NCBI GenBank assembly: GCA_003116975.1
Contig: BGKB01000253.1
Coordinates: 1-55,911 of the forward strand
Source of the DNA: Aurantiochytrium sp. KH105
Taxonomy: Eukaryota > Sar > Bigyra > Thraustochytrida > Thraustochytriidae
DNA length: 55,911 nt
Direction of reading: 5' to 3'
Each line of letters starts with the position of its first letter. The stretch's first letter is position 1. Positions 38,101 through 47,601 of the stretch are shown here, piece after piece. The position numbers were made by a program, and so were the translations under genes. Below the pieces are notes generated by a model that had not been told where the DNA came from, made no database searches, and saw only the letters and a list, made by a program, of their open reading frames with translations.

Positions 38101-39348
38101 CTGGTGGGCATCGGTCTTATCTCAACGCTGAGCGCCTTTTGCGCCGAGCTGCTCGTGAGTGTCGGCCTCGCAGAGGAAATGAAGCAACGCATGAAACAGG
38201 ATTTAGTACGCCAGTCCGAACTGCTTCGAGAGGGGCTCTTCCATATCTCTGAGCCGTACAACCCCATCTCTGTAGCTCTCGAAGACTTGTACAGCGCTGC
38301 GACGTTTAAGAACGAAGCGCGCGAAGCTCGAATTTTCGCTCGGGCGCATGGTCAACAACGGCCTCGCGGTCACGTTGCAAACGTGGACGCAGCGCTGGAC
38401 ATGGATGAAGAGCGGTTGGCCAAGACAAATGCGGTCCAGGAACAAGAGGAACGCCGCTGGCGCGCCAAGAATTTCGACGCGCTTGCGAAACATCGGTCGT
38501 CCGCGTTGAATGTGACGGTGGGCATGAAAGCCGAGGTCCAGTTGCCCATCGAAAAGTTTATGGAGAACGCTGGCGGTAAGTTTCGCATCAACGCCATTTC
38601 TTCTCAGGCAGACTTGATTCGAGCCGTGGCCAAGGACACGGACCAGCGCATGTTGCTTGAGTGCCTTCACTTTCGACGGAGTGTGGAGTCAGCGCAGACG
38701 AGCGGGCAAGACCCGCTCGACTTGACGCCGCGCACGCGTCTCCAGTTTCTACTTTTGCGTTTTATGCTACACAAACCGGAGCGCGGTGGCGTCTTTAATT
38801 TCATGGAAATGTCAGAGGAGCTTGCCGATATTATCTTTGAGCCCTCGCGTCCACGAAGTCTTCCCTTGGAAAAGCTTTTCGCCATTGAGGATCATTGGAC
38901 GTCGCTTTGTGAAAAGGTGGACATCGTACAACGACCGGCGTTTTACTACTACGATCTCAGCGATCCGCTGCATGAAAAGTTGAAGCGTATTGACGAGCAT
39001 TTGGCCCGTTATGGAATTCACCGTCGCTCCGACTACAATGAGCTTATTACGGAGCTCACCATTCTCATTTTGTTGCACGAGCGAGTGCGCACGGTTCGCT
39101 GGGCTTTGCGAAACCTCGAGTATAGCTCAAGCGCATCGCCTGCAGACCCGGTGCTCGAGGCGGTCGAACCGCAGACTGCAGATATGCCGTTTGCGAATGT
39201 AATCCTCACAGGCAACAATCCGAAAGAGGAAGAAGAGGGTATGGATGAAGATATGGATACCTCGGTGGCAAGTGTTTTTGGTATGGCCGGGGGCGGTCGG
39301 CGAAAGTCGCAGCTTGGAGTTGGCCTGCAATTTGCATCTTCAAGCTAG
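35197..39348 (+). CDS. Voltage-gated K+ channel subunit with a large secreted ectodomain
   Basis: 1383 aa from ATG 35197; the Met at 35224 is equally good and precedes a classical signal peptide (RRRR then VVLAALLVTGLSA). Residues about 40-525 form a soluble domain with beta-propeller-like rhythm. Residues 528-568 contain two DxDxDG-type calcium-binding loops (LDKDNDGIFDILDEF, DDDKDGYADEFDF), as in thrombospondin type-3 repeats. A single membrane helix lies at about 576-600. After a linker come S1-S3, an S4 with regularly spaced basic residues (RMFKAFRLFRLYRRF, about 873), S5, a pore with TVGYGD (947-952) and S6. About 400 cytoplasmic residues follow, without a recognised cyclic-nucleotide domain. 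The filter indicates K+ selectivity; the ectodomain is unusual. Confidence 0.8.
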   Translation: MTKAGRSRGMARRRRPGGWEPWRVVLAALLVTGLSAPTGSQGFVKKESWAQPVVVDGLESCNPARIAFKERDYMSERTITKALAPKELSTPVLSVGSEWERRWESGARPSVITYTGKTIDFLDTCARWKTTLEGTTVCAEEFTDGQLRAFSLVMEERAEELFYSDYEDGITSCEFDVSEAPAVPHADYDDILSDDCYIFRIFQKPFPEDLRLLGYDVRRPQSIVASPKGLFLLWVEKLGENHSIIRVYDRTSQGMLPDELLNAGETLDSGRVQTNFSTQVTRRNAVYCGEDVILYEGVDATSGATSVFARYLSREGFPVETLAANVSLPVAAKVSDRVQTETEGRHICTAAWVHAESDAVTVMRFPSFESTILSAGDLVDDEFDAIVDISVAGDFLFAVMRDTSSNQHKVRYAQIADATQFTDVPNSTWHREISLSHRDSESALLYYLRGDQDDGTADQLRLLRFQTLEEATKQSPDGIQRVHCVVEAPALRESNVDTKRILDASIFEDTVVWIADLGSGGNLVIELLDLDKDNDGIFDILDEFPVNYGFTFDDDKDGYADEFDFIPYSGMNDDQVMYCIAAAFFSIVVLGILLHAKALKFSLAKRNEVQQLINELESPNEAQTGFGQRTSAVLRTNMNGSLAMESTATSMRVKPKESPPVVVRREEPDTSESSAFMFFGQQRSSSGNVQPGAEAERPAETIPQQHPMPAQKRQRTQAIRTSQIKKVARRISALAFALGTSQNKYAQSSDGGQSRESILQARQKAYDRNIERLQKIVGIAESLVTLLTITSIFVAVAPLIPYGGVEPQMTRVLIWIDVFGVGIFALELIIRGLTRDRKEFPTVYSFLRDSWYDVPALLTDIPLTVIWFPDYLRMFKAFRLFRLYRRFTQQAVFISLMVRKPMAYLASFVAVIIVSCTVFIKVFEQDEQEEFRDFSNVLWFALVTVTTVGYGDLKVTQVETQMLMFLLMLVGIGLISTLSAFCAELLVSVGLAEEMKQRMKQDLVRQSELLREGLFHISEPYNPISVALEDLYSAATFKNEAREARIFARAHGQQRPRGHVANVDAALDMDEERLAKTNAVQEQEERRWRAKNFDALAKHRSSALNVTVGMKAEVQLPIEKFMENAGGKFRINAISSQADLIRAVAKDTDQRMLLECLHFRRSVESAQTSGQDPLDLTPRTRLQFLLLRFMLHKPERGGVFNFMEMSEELADIIFEPSRPRSLPLEKLFAIEDHWTSLCEKVDIVQRPAFYYYDLSDPLHEKLKRIDEHLARYGIHRRSDYNELITELTILILLHERVRTVRWALRNLEYSSSASPADPVLEAVEPQTADMPFANVILTGNNPKEEEEGMDEDMDTSVASVFGMAGGGRRKSQLGVGLQFASSS

Positions 39349-39916
39349 AAGAAGGAGAGGATGTAGGAGACGATACAGATACGCCACTGATGACCAGAGG
39401 CGGTCAGCGAAAGTTTTTCGTGGCGAACACCGCACTTTGCCCCATAAGAAAGGTGAAGATTTTGGACCTCGCCAAATTCTGCATCCAGCTATCTTGACCG
39501 AAAGGTTACAAGGCAAACTTGGTCTGTGGTAGGTCATCTACAACTTTTAGCGGAAGACGATTCGAATTTCTTTAGCTGATAGTCATTGTTCTCGACATGG
39601 CCACCAGCGGCGGTCGGCCAAAAAAATCGCAGCTTCAAGTTGCTCTGCAAGGTATACAGTGTACGGTATACAGTGTAAGTCAATGCATTATATATATATA
39701 AATTTCTTGCAGGGGGTCTCTATGCCTACTAGGTCTACGTGGAATCCTTTGTGCGCGTGTGCGATGTCGAGAAGAGGAAAGAAATATGGGAAAGAGGAGA
39801 ACAAAGAAAAAAAAAGAATGAAAACAATGAAAGAAAATGCTCGCCGTTCAAGTCGGGCTATGCAAGCGGCACGACTCGTTCGACGACGGTCAACAAGCTC
39901 GAAAAAGCTTGCTTAC
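39349..39916. other. Convergent spacer with decayed copies of the channel gene's 3' end
   Basis: The last codons of the channel gene (about 39290-39335, ggccgggggcggtcggcgaaagtcgcagctt) have a degenerate copy at about 39599-39645 (ggccaccagcggcggtcggccaaa...tcgcagctt) and a shorter one near 39398. A doubled gtatacagtgta lies at 39651-39677, and a short TA run at about 39690. No gene is supported. Confidence 0.55.
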
Positions 39917-41623
39917 TCATTGTTGAAGCATGCGCAAGACCGTACCACCGCCACCATCATTCGTGGAGCGAGGAGAGTCATACGGCTCGGCCGAGGAGCC
40001 TCGCGAGCTCACTGCGCTGATGCTAGCATTAAATTCGTTGAGTGAACCATAACTGATACTGCTCGGTCGATTTCCTCCAGATGTTGCCTCGTCAAAATCC
40101 TCCGATTCCGAGTTACGCGACGATCCGCGCAGCAAGCTATCACGTTCCCCCTGTGTGCCGGTCGTATGACCTGTGGTGTTGAAAGCGCTGGCATTGTGGC
40201 GCTGTGAAACCTGCTGCGTGCCTTGCTCCAAGGAACTCAAGAGGTGGTCACGGAGTGAGCGCACCTTGGAGATACGCTGGTCCAGCTCTTCGTTCACGGG
40301 TACCCAGCGGTCCGTCTCGTCCTCAATGTCGTGCTTGAGAAGTTCCTCAATGACATCTTCAAGCGTGAGAATTCCGATTGTCTCAATGGGTGTCTGATGC
40401 AAGGTGCTGACCTGAATAAGATCCTCGCTTTCGGTTGTGCTTCGTGGACGCGTGATGAGGCCGATCTCCGAAACGTCCTTGACATGACTAGCGCGAGCCG
40501 AGGTGTCTGGAGCCAAGGGCGACGCCGGGGCTGGGCCCGGATTACGCTTGATCGCAGCCATGTGAGACGTCCCCGTGCGAAATCTCCGCAGCAGGGCAAA
40601 GAGGGACACGTGCTGGTCAACGACGAGGATGGGCATAATTTGCAGGTCGGAAACTTGGATCTCTGTTTCAGGATCGATTCGAATGAGATGCTTGACCAGC
40701 AAGAGACCGATGATGTTTGACGGTGAGTCCTTCCATATGGGAATGCGGCTGTGCCCATGATCGAGAATGTCGCGGAGAACTTTGTCTGTGAGCTTGTCGG
40801 TGTAACTGAGCTTGAACGCGTGGTCCAATGGAACGCAAAGTTGGTCAGCCTTTTTGTCGTGTAGCTCCAAGGTTCCTGTGATGATGTCCAGCTCGTCGTC
40901 TTCGAGGACGCCGTGGCCCGTGAGCTTTCCCTGCTGTCTGGCAAGCTCACCAAGGCCGGCACGCGAGTACGTTGCATGGTGCTCTTCGCCGAGAAGGTAG
41001 TCGAGCAAGCGGGCAATCGGGTACACGATGGGGAAAAAGAGCACCAGAAGAGCCCACACGAGCGGAGTGCACATGCACGAGAGCTCGCCCGGCCAGCGCA
41101 GACACATGGCCTGGGGGACGATTTCTCCAAAGAGGAGAACCATGCTTACGGAGAGGACAATGGCCACGGCCTTGGGTACGAGCACGTCGAGAAAGATTGG
41201 CAGCGCCTCCATGGCGACTGCATTGGAGATGAGTAGCGTCACAAGAAGCATATGGCGCTTTCGGATAAGGGGCTCGAGCATATCCAAAAGGCGCAAAAGC
41301 ACGGGCGACCCTGTTTCGCGCAGCGTTTGAAGCGCTGGGCGGTCGAGCTGCATCATGCCTGCCTGCAGGCCGCTCATCGTGCCTCCCATGAGCACGAGGA
41401 AGACGCTGGCCACCACGTACGGCAGGAAATCCGGGTCGTCGGGCGGAAGCCACGAGTCCTCGTTCCCGCAAGCTCCATCGTCGGCGGCCTTCGCCGCTGC
41501 CGCCGCCGCCACCGTCGACGACGCTCCCTTGGCGTCTCCTCCGCCGCCGCCGCCGGCCGCCGTGCTTGCGCACGCGGCCGCTACCGCCGCCCAGAGCGCG
41601 GCCCTCGCCCACGCGTCGCGCAT
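39917..41623 (-). CDS. CNNM/CorC-family metal transporter
   Basis: 568 aa from the Met at 41623. The N-terminus has a hydrophobic signal-peptide-like segment (AALWAAVAAACASTAAG) followed by a Gly/Ala-rich stretch. A DUF21 (CNNM transmembrane) domain lies at about 67-230, with GTMSGLQAGMM and four hydrophobic helices. A CBS-pair region follows (about 250-440), with DHGHSRIPIW and GILTLEDVIEELL, the latter a hallmark of CNNM/CorC CBS2 domains. A Ser-rich tail ends the protein. The family exports or regulates divalent cations, typically Mg2+. The region between the CBS motifs contains a Pro/Ala/Ser insertion (about 355-400), longer than in most homologues. Confidence 0.88.
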   Translation of the reverse strand: MRDAWARAALWAAVAAACASTAAGGGGGGDAKGASSTVAAAAAAKAADDGACGNEDSWLPPDDPDFLPYVVASVFLVLMGGTMSGLQAGMMQLDRPALQTLRETGSPVLLRLLDMLEPLIRKRHMLLVTLLISNAVAMEALPIFLDVLVPKAVAIVLSVSMVLLFGEIVPQAMCLRWPGELSCMCTPLVWALLVLFFPIVYPIARLLDYLLGEEHHATYSRAGLGELARQQGKLTGHGVLEDDELDIITGTLELHDKKADQLCVPLDHAFKLSYTDKLTDKVLRDILDHGHSRIPIWKDSPSNIIGLLLVKHLIRIDPETEIQVSDLQIMPILVVDQHVSLFALLRRFRTGTSHMAAIKRNPGPAPASPLAPDTSARASHVKDVSEIGLITRPRSTTESEDLIQVSTLHQTPIETIGILTLEDVIEELLKHDIEDETDRWVPVNEELDQRISKVRSLRDHLLSSLEQGTQQVSQRHNASAFNTTGHTTGTQGERDSLLRGSSRNSESEDFDEATSGGNRPSSISYGSLNEFNASISAVSSRGSSAEPYDSPRSTNDGGGGTVLRMLQQ

Positions 41624-43728
41624 CGAGTCTAGATTCGGGTTTGCAGCTGGCTGCTCTCGCCTTTTTTCTTTCCTTTTTTTCGCCTTTTTTCGCCTTTTCC
41701 CCTCTTATCCTTGTCCTTGCTTGTTTCAAGCTCACGCACGAGAACGCGCCTCGAGATCGATGATTTCTTCACGACGACGATGGAAGACCACGACGACAAC
41801 AGTGGCTTCTCCCTTCGTGGAGAGGACCTGCTAGGTCTTTACTCTTAGGTTTCGCGGGGCGCGCTCGACCACGCGGTCGGAGTCGAGGTCCAGGTCCAGG
41901 TCAAGCGATCAATGTATACTCCCGCTCGGGTTCGCGGTCCTGCACTTGGCCTCGCGACCGCGGTCTCTCGCTTTTTCTACACCAACGCCTCCCCTTGCGG
42001 CGGGTCGCGTCCTGTGCCGGAGACGACCTCGCTTGCTCCGCCGCGAGTTTTGTCGACCCAGTGAGGCGGTCGCGACGCCCTCGGCGCGAGATGCCGTTAT
42101 TGGGCTGCGCAGCTAGCTAGTAGCTCTCCACCGTGGTGCTACTCCTACACAGAGCTTCTTCGCCCGCGAGCTTCTGCTCCACGGTGGAGAGAGGGGTACA
42201 TATCTTGCGCCGCCCGTGCCGCCAGGTCGATCGACCGCGGGTCCAGCCTCGTGGCCTGAAAAATCGAGCCTCGGCAGCCGGGGTGTCCATTGACTGGCGG
42301 AAGTGAGCCAATGAATGGGACGAATGGGACGAAATCGAGGGCGCTTGCCAATGAACTCCGACCGCCGCCTCGCAGTCGTTCGTCGCGAGCTCGAGTCGGC
42401 CGGCCGTGTCGCGCGACTCTTGAAACGGCGGCCGCGCCCCGGGACGGAAGGGGAGCGCCAACTGATCGAGTCGCACAGAGCCATGGCCCCGTGGGGGGGG
42501 GGTGGGGTGTCTCCAACGTCTCTTTGTAGTGTAGAGATGGGGTCAACGGCAAGTTGTCCCGCAACCAAGTCCCGTCGCGCGCGTCTTCCTCTTTTTAGCC
42601 AACCAGCGAAGCAGCTAGCCGAGACCATGTCGAGGGTTTTGGCCGCGGACCTCTCGCGCGCGTGGTCGGCAAGGCCGTAGAAGTTAAGATGAGAGAGTGT
42701 CATTCTTGTACTTGACATTCTTCAGCAAAGTTTAATGCTGTCGTTGTCATCCTCGTTTGTGAGGTGAGCCTTGGAGAGTGAGCGAGGTTCTCCTCTACGT
42801 GGTCAAGATACTCGTGGGCCTTGGGGAGCGTCCTGCGGCATAGAGGCATCTGCGACCTCTTTTGCAGATGTAAATGTATTCTAGAACGAGGGTCGATGTG
42901 GAGATGAATTACAAATGTATTTTGTAGCTGTAGCATAATGGCGTGGTCCCGTTTTCCTGTCTTTCACCAGTCTCGTCAAGACTCCTTTTGTGATTACACG
43001 CGTGTAATCCGGTGATTTACATTGTTGCTTTCGATGCCTTGGATCCACCCCAAAAATAAATTTATGGACTCGACATCGTACGTGCCGTCGTCTCTTCTCA
43101 ACTCGACGTCTTCTAAATTATGCTCAAGAGAAGGGAAATTGAGGCAGCTGCTTTGTTTGTAGCACGCGATCTCTTCGCCTACACCGTCCTTTCCTGCACC
43201 GTATGCATCCCTTTTTTGCACCAACGTGACAAGTTGTGTTGATCGCGCCAAGGACCTCCTTTTATGGTTTGTGTATAATGACCTCACTTGGAGCAAGCGC
43301 TGGCCGACGCACGTCTTTGGCCATTGCCATCGCAAACTTCATGGAGGTCTCACCCACGGTGTTCGCCCTCGTCACGCTACCATGGTAGACGACAAGATCT
43401 GAGCAGCCGGCAAAGCGAGCGCCGCCAAAGACGAAAAGGATACAGCTCGACTGCGTGGCACACGAGCACGCGCGCGGGCGCACGCAGACGCGCGGGCGAA
43501 GGGCCAGGGCGGCCGCAAGAGCTCAGCCGACGGACGGACGGACGGACGGACGGACGGACGAAGCACTGGCGAGCCCCGCGCGCGGACGTACGGAGCGGCG
43601 GCCGCTTCATCGCACGAGTTTTGGAGAGCGAGCAGCACAAGCAAGCCGACGCAGCGCCAGGAGCAAGAGCGTCAGGGGAAAAGTATTTCTACGGGGCCAC
43701 TGCCGCGCGAGACGAATAGGGAAAAAGA
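41624..43728. other. 2.1-kb divergent intergenic region
   Basis: Between the divergent CNNM and TRAPPC1 genes. It contains a 13-bp perfect inverted repeat (42124-42136 / 42179-42191, ctctccaccgtgg) and a CGGA tetranucleotide run (about 43535-43561). Minus-strand frames at 43335-42994 and 43483-43262 have varied, protein-like composition (RARSTQLVTLVQKRDAYG; TRANTVGETSMKFAMAM), so a small unrecognised gene near 43.0-43.5 kb is possible, but they lack a shared frame and known domains. The rest is unsupported. Confidence 0.4.
42124..42191. repeat. 13-bp perfect inverted repeat with 42-base loop
   Basis: ctctccaccgtgg at 42124-42136 is the exact reverse complement of ccacggtggagag at 42179-42191. 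It lies 500 bases upstream of the CNNM start. It could be an RNA hairpin or a paired protein-binding site. Confidence 0.8.
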
Positions 43729-44208
43729 ATGGTCCTGGCGATTTACAACTTTTACGTCTTTGACAGACGAGGCGTGTGTCTGTTCTATCAGGAATGGTCC
43801 CGTGAGCATAACCCGCTAGCGGACAATCCTGACGAGGATGCCAAGTTAGTCTTTGGCCTGCTCTTCTCGCTCAAACAGCTGGGGCGAAAGTTCTCGCCCG
43901 GAAGTGGCGCGACCACGAACGCTGGGGATGCACCAGACACGAGAGGCAACATGACGTCCTTTTCCACAAACAAATTCACGCTCCACCAGTACGAGACAGC
44001 CTCGGGTCTCAGGTTCGTCCTCAACACAGACAAGTGCAACTCGCAGATATGCAAGAATATACAAGAGACGCTACGTTCCACGTATGCAGACCTCTACGTT
44101 CATATGGTCGTTAGAAATCCAATGTTCACACCAGGTGAGCCCATTGAGAATCCGAGTTTTCGCAAGAAACTCGACGCCATGATGGTCGGCATGGCGAAGC
44201 GATTCTGA
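43729..44208 (+). CDS. TRAPPC1: TRAPP complex subunit 1 (Bet5)
   Basis: 159 aa from ATG 43729 (context aaaagaATGG). The protein is a complete longin-fold TRAPP small subunit. YNFYVFDRRGVCLFYQEW opens the first strands, LVFGLLFSLKQLGRKFSP is the first helix, and FTLHQYETASGLRFVLNTD and the closing ADLYVHMVVRNPMF...F segment match Bet5/TRAPPC1. It acts in TRAPP complexes as part of the Rab GEF core for ER-Golgi and Golgi traffic. A Gly/Thr-rich loop (about 62-75) is a small insertion. Length is close to the family's usual 140-160. Confidence 0.92.
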   Translation: MVLAIYNFYVFDRRGVCLFYQEWSREHNPLADNPDEDAKLVFGLLFSLKQLGRKFSPGSGATTNAGDAPDTRGNMTSFSTNKFTLHQYETASGLRFVLNTDKCNSQICKNIQETLRSTYADLYVHMVVRNPMFTPGEPIENPSFRKKLDAMMVGMAKRF

Positions 44209-46725
44209 GCAAACAATACTCTCGTTCTGAGGTTTCGTTGATAAATCTCCAGTCGAGGTGTAAAAGTTGATCTTGGCGAGACAACAACAAGGGCCAAACA
44301 GATGGATGGGGAGACTGCTGTGCAGGACATCCGCATCGCGACTCCTCATTCTCATTGCATGCGCTTCGATGGAGTGCATGCGAGAACCTCTCTTTGTGAT
44401 ACGTAAAGAAATAGTCTCCAAAGTTGCGCAACGGAGATGGAATGAAGGCGCACATTGTTATTACAGAAAAATGAAAAGAAATCGTTTTGTCGGATGTGAA
44501 AATGATGACGAGCCGCGCGAAAAAGAGAAACTTGTGCCCTGTTTTGCTGGGCAAAAGAGAAAAGAGAAGAAAAGGGAGAAGTGAAATGGGTGGGTGACCC
44601 TGGACGGTCGACTCCTGGTGGTTGAAGTCTTAATTTTAACTTTGCAAGTGAAACAGAGCTCAAATTATTATGCCAAGACGAGCAATTGTCTTTTTCTTTT
44701 CTTTTTCCCGTCGTGCTCAGATCATTCTGCGACTTGGTTTTCATCAACTGGCAAGGAGCATCATCATCACCAGCGGCAGCAGCCAGCGTTACTTTTCCTC
44801 TCCTCTTCCCCGAAGTCAACGTCTCCTTGCTTTGCGGCCCGAGTCGCCACTCGCGTCAGCTCCCAGGCCTAGGCCCAGGGCCTAGGGCCCCGCTTGCGCG
44901 ACCCAAGCCCCTCACTCCGCGTTTCATGGGCCTCTCTTTATTATCAGCCAGGCCAGGACGCGAAGAGCGCACGCGCCTCGAGCACTACTCAAAAAGCGCG
45001 TCCACGGGCCCACCCAAGTCCACCATCCACCCCGCGCTCTCCGACCGCCAGCCGCGGACGGTCTGCCCGTCTCGCCACATCTCTTGCGCCGCCGCCGCGG
45101 CTCGCCAGCTGCAGCGGCTGCAGCAGCTGCAGCTCCTCCCGTTCGTGTCGCAGGCGAGGCCCCGCGCGTGCGTACTTGCGCACCACGTGCTTGTTATCCT
45201 TGCGCACGTATACGTACTTGCATGTGTGCATGCTTGCTTTGTCTCCTCAAGGCGCTCCTTCCTCGCTGCCTGCGCGCAAGCTCCAGGTGCAGCGCTCGCC
45301 GCCCCACCCCATCATCTGCGCGCCCGACAGAGCGCCGAGCTCGCGCGAGGATTGTTGTGCACGCAGCCAAGCAAGTCGGCCCGAGATTGGCTTGCGGTGC
45401 GGGTTGGTTGTTGTTGTTGCTTGTGAACCAGCCAGCCGTGGCGACAGGCTTGCGATCGGCTGCCGTGCACCATGTCGAGCTCGCAGGCGCGGCCAAAGCT
45501 CGCCGGCACGCAGAGGCACGGCAGGCAGGCTCGCACGCAGGCTCTCCAGCCCCTCAGCCGTGTCCCGCGCCCTCCTCCTCCCCGCGCAGCTGCCCTGCCG
45601 CGCTCACTGGCACGGACTGTCTGTCTGACATTTGCGAACACCGCCGCCGCCACGTCGTGCACCTCGCGCTCCATCCCAGTCGACTCGACTCGACACGACG
45701 CCAGGCACGCCAGGCCCTCGCTTTCGAGCGCCGAGCCGCGCGGGCGCGCGAGGGGAAGGAAAGCCGCGTGCTCGACGCGGAGCTGCAGCGACACGAGCGA
45801 GCGAGCGAGCGCGTATGAGCAAGCAAGCACGCACGCACGCACGCAAGCGAGCTGCATCGCGAGCACGAAGAAGACGCCCCCCAAGGAGGCTGCCGAAGCT
45901 GGCAAGGAGAAGCACGCCATGCAGCAGCAGCAGCAGCAGCAGCTGCAGCTGCTGCACTCCTCAGGCTGGTCTCGGAGCGGAGCCGCAGCCGCCGGTGCAG
46001 GCAGGCGGCCCGGCTGGGGAAAGGTAAGGAAGTGATGGAAAGCTGGAAAAGCAAGGATGAAAGTAAGGATGAAAGTAAGGAAGAAACAGTGGCGCGGTGG
46101 AAGAAACAAGTAACAAGCACGTGCACGCGCGGCACGTGCGCGCACGCCGCGGCGAGGGAGGGGGACGCCTGCCGGCCTCGCTGCCGCCGTCTGTCTGCTG
46201 CGCTGCGCTTGCGGGCCCTTACTATCACCCCTCCTCACCCTGCGGCCCGCTCGGCCCCGCCCGCGCCGCCCGCGCCGCCTTCGCGCCGCGTCTCTCTCGC
46301 TCTCTTCCGCGCCGCGCCCGCTCTTCCTCGGAGGGAGCCGTCGTTCACTTCGATTCGATTGATTGGTCGGCCGATCAATCGAAGCGGCACCTAAAAAACC
46401 CGAGCTCGCGCGCACCTCCCTCACAACTAGCTCACAGACGCCAACGCGAGCAGCCGCCCGGGACCTGCAAATCCAGAACTCCGGCCGCTCGCACCCCGCG
46501 TCCGCAGCACCGCGACGGCCGACCGCGACCGGCCTTGCTTGCAGCGCCTTGCCTGCCTCGGCAGCGACAGAGCAGGGCGCCATCGGATCAATCAGACCGT
46601 TGCGGAGCGCGAGACGCACGGCAGCGTCGCAGCCGCGTGTACTCGTCGAGGGAGCACGTTTCGCGGACGGTCTTGAGCTTGGGCCTGGGCTCGGTCGCGA
46701 CCTCGGACTCAGCCGCGGCGACACC
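44209..46725. other. Intergenic region becoming a GC-rich low-complexity island
   Basis: The first 450 bases are AT-richer 3' flank. From about 44.8 to 46.7 kb the DNA is GC-rich, with short repeats (GCACG, GCGAG, CAG runs at about 45920-45943, a gctgcagctgctgcag palindromic cluster at 45935-45955, and gaaagtaaggat units at about 46058-46080). Long frames on both strands, including a minus frame from 47369 to 45312, are composition artefacts. The right end is the leader of the helical-repeat gene. Confidence 0.5.
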
Positions 46726-47601
46726 ATGATGCCTCTGGAGCGAGGACTGTCCACGACGGAGCTGCTGCTGGAGCGGAGGAGGTCGCTGCGCCAGCCGCGC
46801 GCCGCGGACTCGGATGCCACGGACCCGACCGCGGACGCCATGGACGCGGCGCCGAGACGCCTGAGCAGCTCGCGCGGCGCGTCCAAGTCCATGAGCAACG
46901 CCGGCGGCATGCGCATGTCGCTCAGGCACGGCCTCTCGTCCGTGTTTCGCCCCCTGCGGAAATCGCTGCAAAAGTCCTCGAACGACATCCCTGGCGACGG
47001 GATCGCGGCCAAGAGGAAATTTAGGCTGCGACTCCTGCGCACGATCCGCGCGGCGCGCTTCAATGAAGAGGAGGAGCCCATCGCCACGATTGACAAGTCG
47101 CGCGGCCTGGACAGAAAGACGCTCCGCCTGCTGCGCGCAGGCAAGCTTGATGAGGCCCTCGAACTCTTGGAGTCCAAGGCAGCCCGCACATCCTTCCACC
47201 ACGGAGAGGTTTCCACGCAGTACGCAAACGTCATCAACACATATGCGCAGGTTTGGAGCGACAAGGCGAGCGCCTTGGCCATTGGCGGCTTTGAGTTCCA
47301 CAAGTGCCTCGAGGAGGCCATCGACTGCGCCGAGAGAGCCCGCGAGATTTTTGAGCAGGTGCTCATCATTCGCGCGGAAACGGCAGATGAAGAGGGAATG
47401 GCCTGGACGCACGAGTGCCTTGCGCACCTGCTCGAGGACGGCCCTCAGCCCGACTATGTTGACGCACTTGACCATGCAGAGCAGGCTTTCTTGCTCAAAC
47501 TGCGTCTCAAGGGCCCCAAGCACGAAGAGACTAAGCTTGCTGCCGCAGACGTTACGCGTCTCCGCAAGCGCAATGGTGGTCTTACCATCGTTCAGGTTTG
47601 A
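46726..47601 (+). CDS. TPR-like helical-repeat protein
   Basis: 291 aa from ATG 46726 (context gacaccATGATG); the frame extends upstream only from a non-ATG codon through low-complexity DNA. The first 110 residues are Arg/Ser-rich with no fold visible. From about 125 onward, paired helices follow with TPR-like spacing: TLRLLRAGKLDEALELLESKA, then VSTQYANVINTYAQVWS, then CLEEAIDCAERAREIFEQVLIIR, then MAWTHECLAHLLEDG and ALDHAEQAFLLKLRL. The family and partner are not identified. Its position alone, after TRAPPC1, does not suggest a shared pathway. Confidence 0.55.
   Translation: MMPLERGLSTTELLLERRRSLRQPRAADSDATDPTADAMDAAPRRLSSSRGASKSMSNAGGMRMSLRHGLSSVFRPLRKSLQKSSNDIPGDGIAAKRKFRLRLLRTIRAARFNEEEEPIATIDKSRGLDRKTLRLLRAGKLDEALELLESKAARTSFHHGEVSTQYANVINTYAQVWSDKASALAIGGFEFHKCLEEAIDCAERAREIFEQVLIIRAETADEEGMAWTHECLAHLLEDGPQPDYVDALDHAEQAFLLKLRLKGPKHEETKLAAADVTRLRKRNGGLTIVQV

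Noticed and set aside
42113..42718. 201-codon minus-strand frame upstream of TRAPPC1
   Set aside because: Arg/Pro-rich, overlaps other equally open frames and has no domain; the 13-bp inverted repeat within it is better explained as noncoding.
45312..47369. 685-codon minus-strand frame over the helical-repeat gene
   Set aside because: It is the antisense shadow of the real gene plus the GC-rich leader; no domain is recognisable.
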